Source: Reyranellaceae bacterium (GTDB lineage: Bacteria; Pseudomonadota; Alphaproteobacteria; Reyranellales; Reyranellaceae). Taken from it: a DNA stretch of 64,000 nt. The translations under genes were made by a program, and so were the position numbers. Positions 63,644 through 64,000 of this stretch are shown here, in pieces (within the stretch, counting starts at the first letter, position 1; each line of letters starts with the position of its first letter). The notes beneath the pieces were generated by a model. The model ran no database searches, was not told the origin of the DNA, and saw nothing but the letters and a program-made list of their open reading frames with translations. The stretch spans positions 24,649 to 88,648 of the forward strand of contig JALHMM010000015.1 of assembly GCA_022844045.1 (NCBI GenBank). The letters are read 5' to 3'.

Positions 63644-64000
63644 TCAACCGACCCGCAGCCCTTCACCCCGACTCTCCGCCCGCGCGCGGGCAGAGGGAGA
63701 GTCGGCGACGAAGCGGATGCCCTCGTAGTCCTTCGCCGCGACATCGTTGATGCGCTGGACGTACTTGGGCGCGCCGCCGTTGTAGACCATGTAGCGCGGG
63801 CGGCCATACTCGTGGCCCGGCACGTTCGAGTTGTAGCCGGTGAACCACGACTTGGCCTTGCGCATCAGCATGATCGAGTACATCTGGATCACGTGCTCGG
63901 TCCAGCGCGCCTCGGCCTCGGGCGTGGCGTCGGCGCGGACATGGCCGTGCGCGCGCATGTATCGCAGCAGATCGGTGCACCAGTTCACGCCCGTCTCGAT
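63644..64000 (-). CDS. Baeyer-Villiger-type flavin monooxygenase, C-terminal part (partial)
   Basis: The frame enters from the right window edge, so only the C-terminal about 118 residues are visible. KSWFTGYNSNVPGHEYGRP and YMVYNGGAPKYVQRINDVAAKDYEGIRF match the end of cyclohexanone/phenylacetone monooxygenases, which insert oxygen next to a ketone using NADPH and FAD. The last about 19 residues (DSPSARARAESRGEGLRVG) are encoded by a palindromic repeat (63670-63703). Confidence 0.82.
   Translation of the reverse strand: METGVNWCTDLLRYMRAHGHVRADATPEAEARWTEHVIQMYSIMLMRKAKSWFTGYNSNVPGHEYGRPRYMVYNGGAPKYVQRINDVAAKDYEGIRFVADSPSARARAESRGEGLRVG
63670..63703. repeat. Short palindrome inside the monooxygenase tail
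   Basis: GACTCTCCGCCCGCG mirrored by CGCGGGCAGAGGGAGAGTC with small mismatches. Related to the CTCCCCGC repeats in ccoH and ccoQ. It lies in frame at the 3' end of the gene. Confidence 0.6.

Overview
The window is GC-rich, tightly packed DNA of an alphaproteobacterium. The pointers are a cbb3 oxidase cluster (ccoNOQP-ccoGHIS) with a FixLJ pair, an FnrN-type regulator and TTGAT-N4-ATCAA boxes, RpoH-class chaperone genes, and the short palindromic repeats common in Rhodospirillales and Hyphomicrobiales. Nothing seen allows a species to be named.

Layout. 0-6.4 kb: a two-gene unit with a papain/C39-like putative cysteine peptidase, then housekeeping genes on the minus strand (guaB, DUF1993, rlmE, Ppx/GppA). 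6.5-11.9 kb: a minus-strand protein quality control operon (two Hsp20s, an NDUFS4-type protein, a small unknown, DegP/HtrA, FtsH, a small unknown), gene-for-gene close to transmissible stress-tolerance loci but without ClpG/ClpK. A tRNA-Gln(CTG) at 12.3 kb separates it from a type I secretion locus at 12.6-26.6 kb: a 2585-residue animal-type heme peroxidase with RTX repeats (MopA-like), an HlyC-like acyltransferase without the usual histidine, the ABC exporter and membrane fusion protein, and a six-repeat tryptophan-rich secreted protein. 27.3-50.2 kb: a microaerobic region with CBS-BON protein, ccoS/I/H/G, ccoP/Q/O/N, FnrN regulator, kinase-like protein, hydrolase-cyclase fusion, tandem USP, ion channel, FixL, FixJ, a lone receiver, a Fic protein with its own repeated operator, and a second Crp/Fnr protein. 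50.2-54.5 kb: nucleotide-sugar genes (UDP-glucuronate epimerase, UDP-sugar dehydrogenase) and two FkbM methyltransferases, one broken by an amber codon. 54.9-62.2 kb: a 2441-residue RTX/FG-GAP/VCBS/cadherin protein ending in the same six tryptophan-rich repeats. 62.4-64 kb: a broken and an intact carboxymuconolactone decarboxylase gene, a membrane protein, and the C-terminal end of a Baeyer-Villiger-type monooxygenase.

How it fits together. The peroxidase, acyltransferase and exporter read as one secretion module, with the two tryptophan-repeat proteins as probable further cargo; no TolC is in the window. In the microaerobic region FixL (heme histidine and arginine both present) should feed FixJ and the Crp/Fnr proteins, which act on at least four perfect and several near-perfect FNR boxes placed 50-70 bp ahead of start codons, several between divergent genes. 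The most unusual points are the peroxidase module with its non-canonical acyltransferase, palindromic repeats that have become part of the FixH, CcoQ and monooxygenase reading frames, the FNR-box cluster with its uncharacterised small genes, the ClpG-less stress operon with tiny coupled genes, and the Fic operator array.
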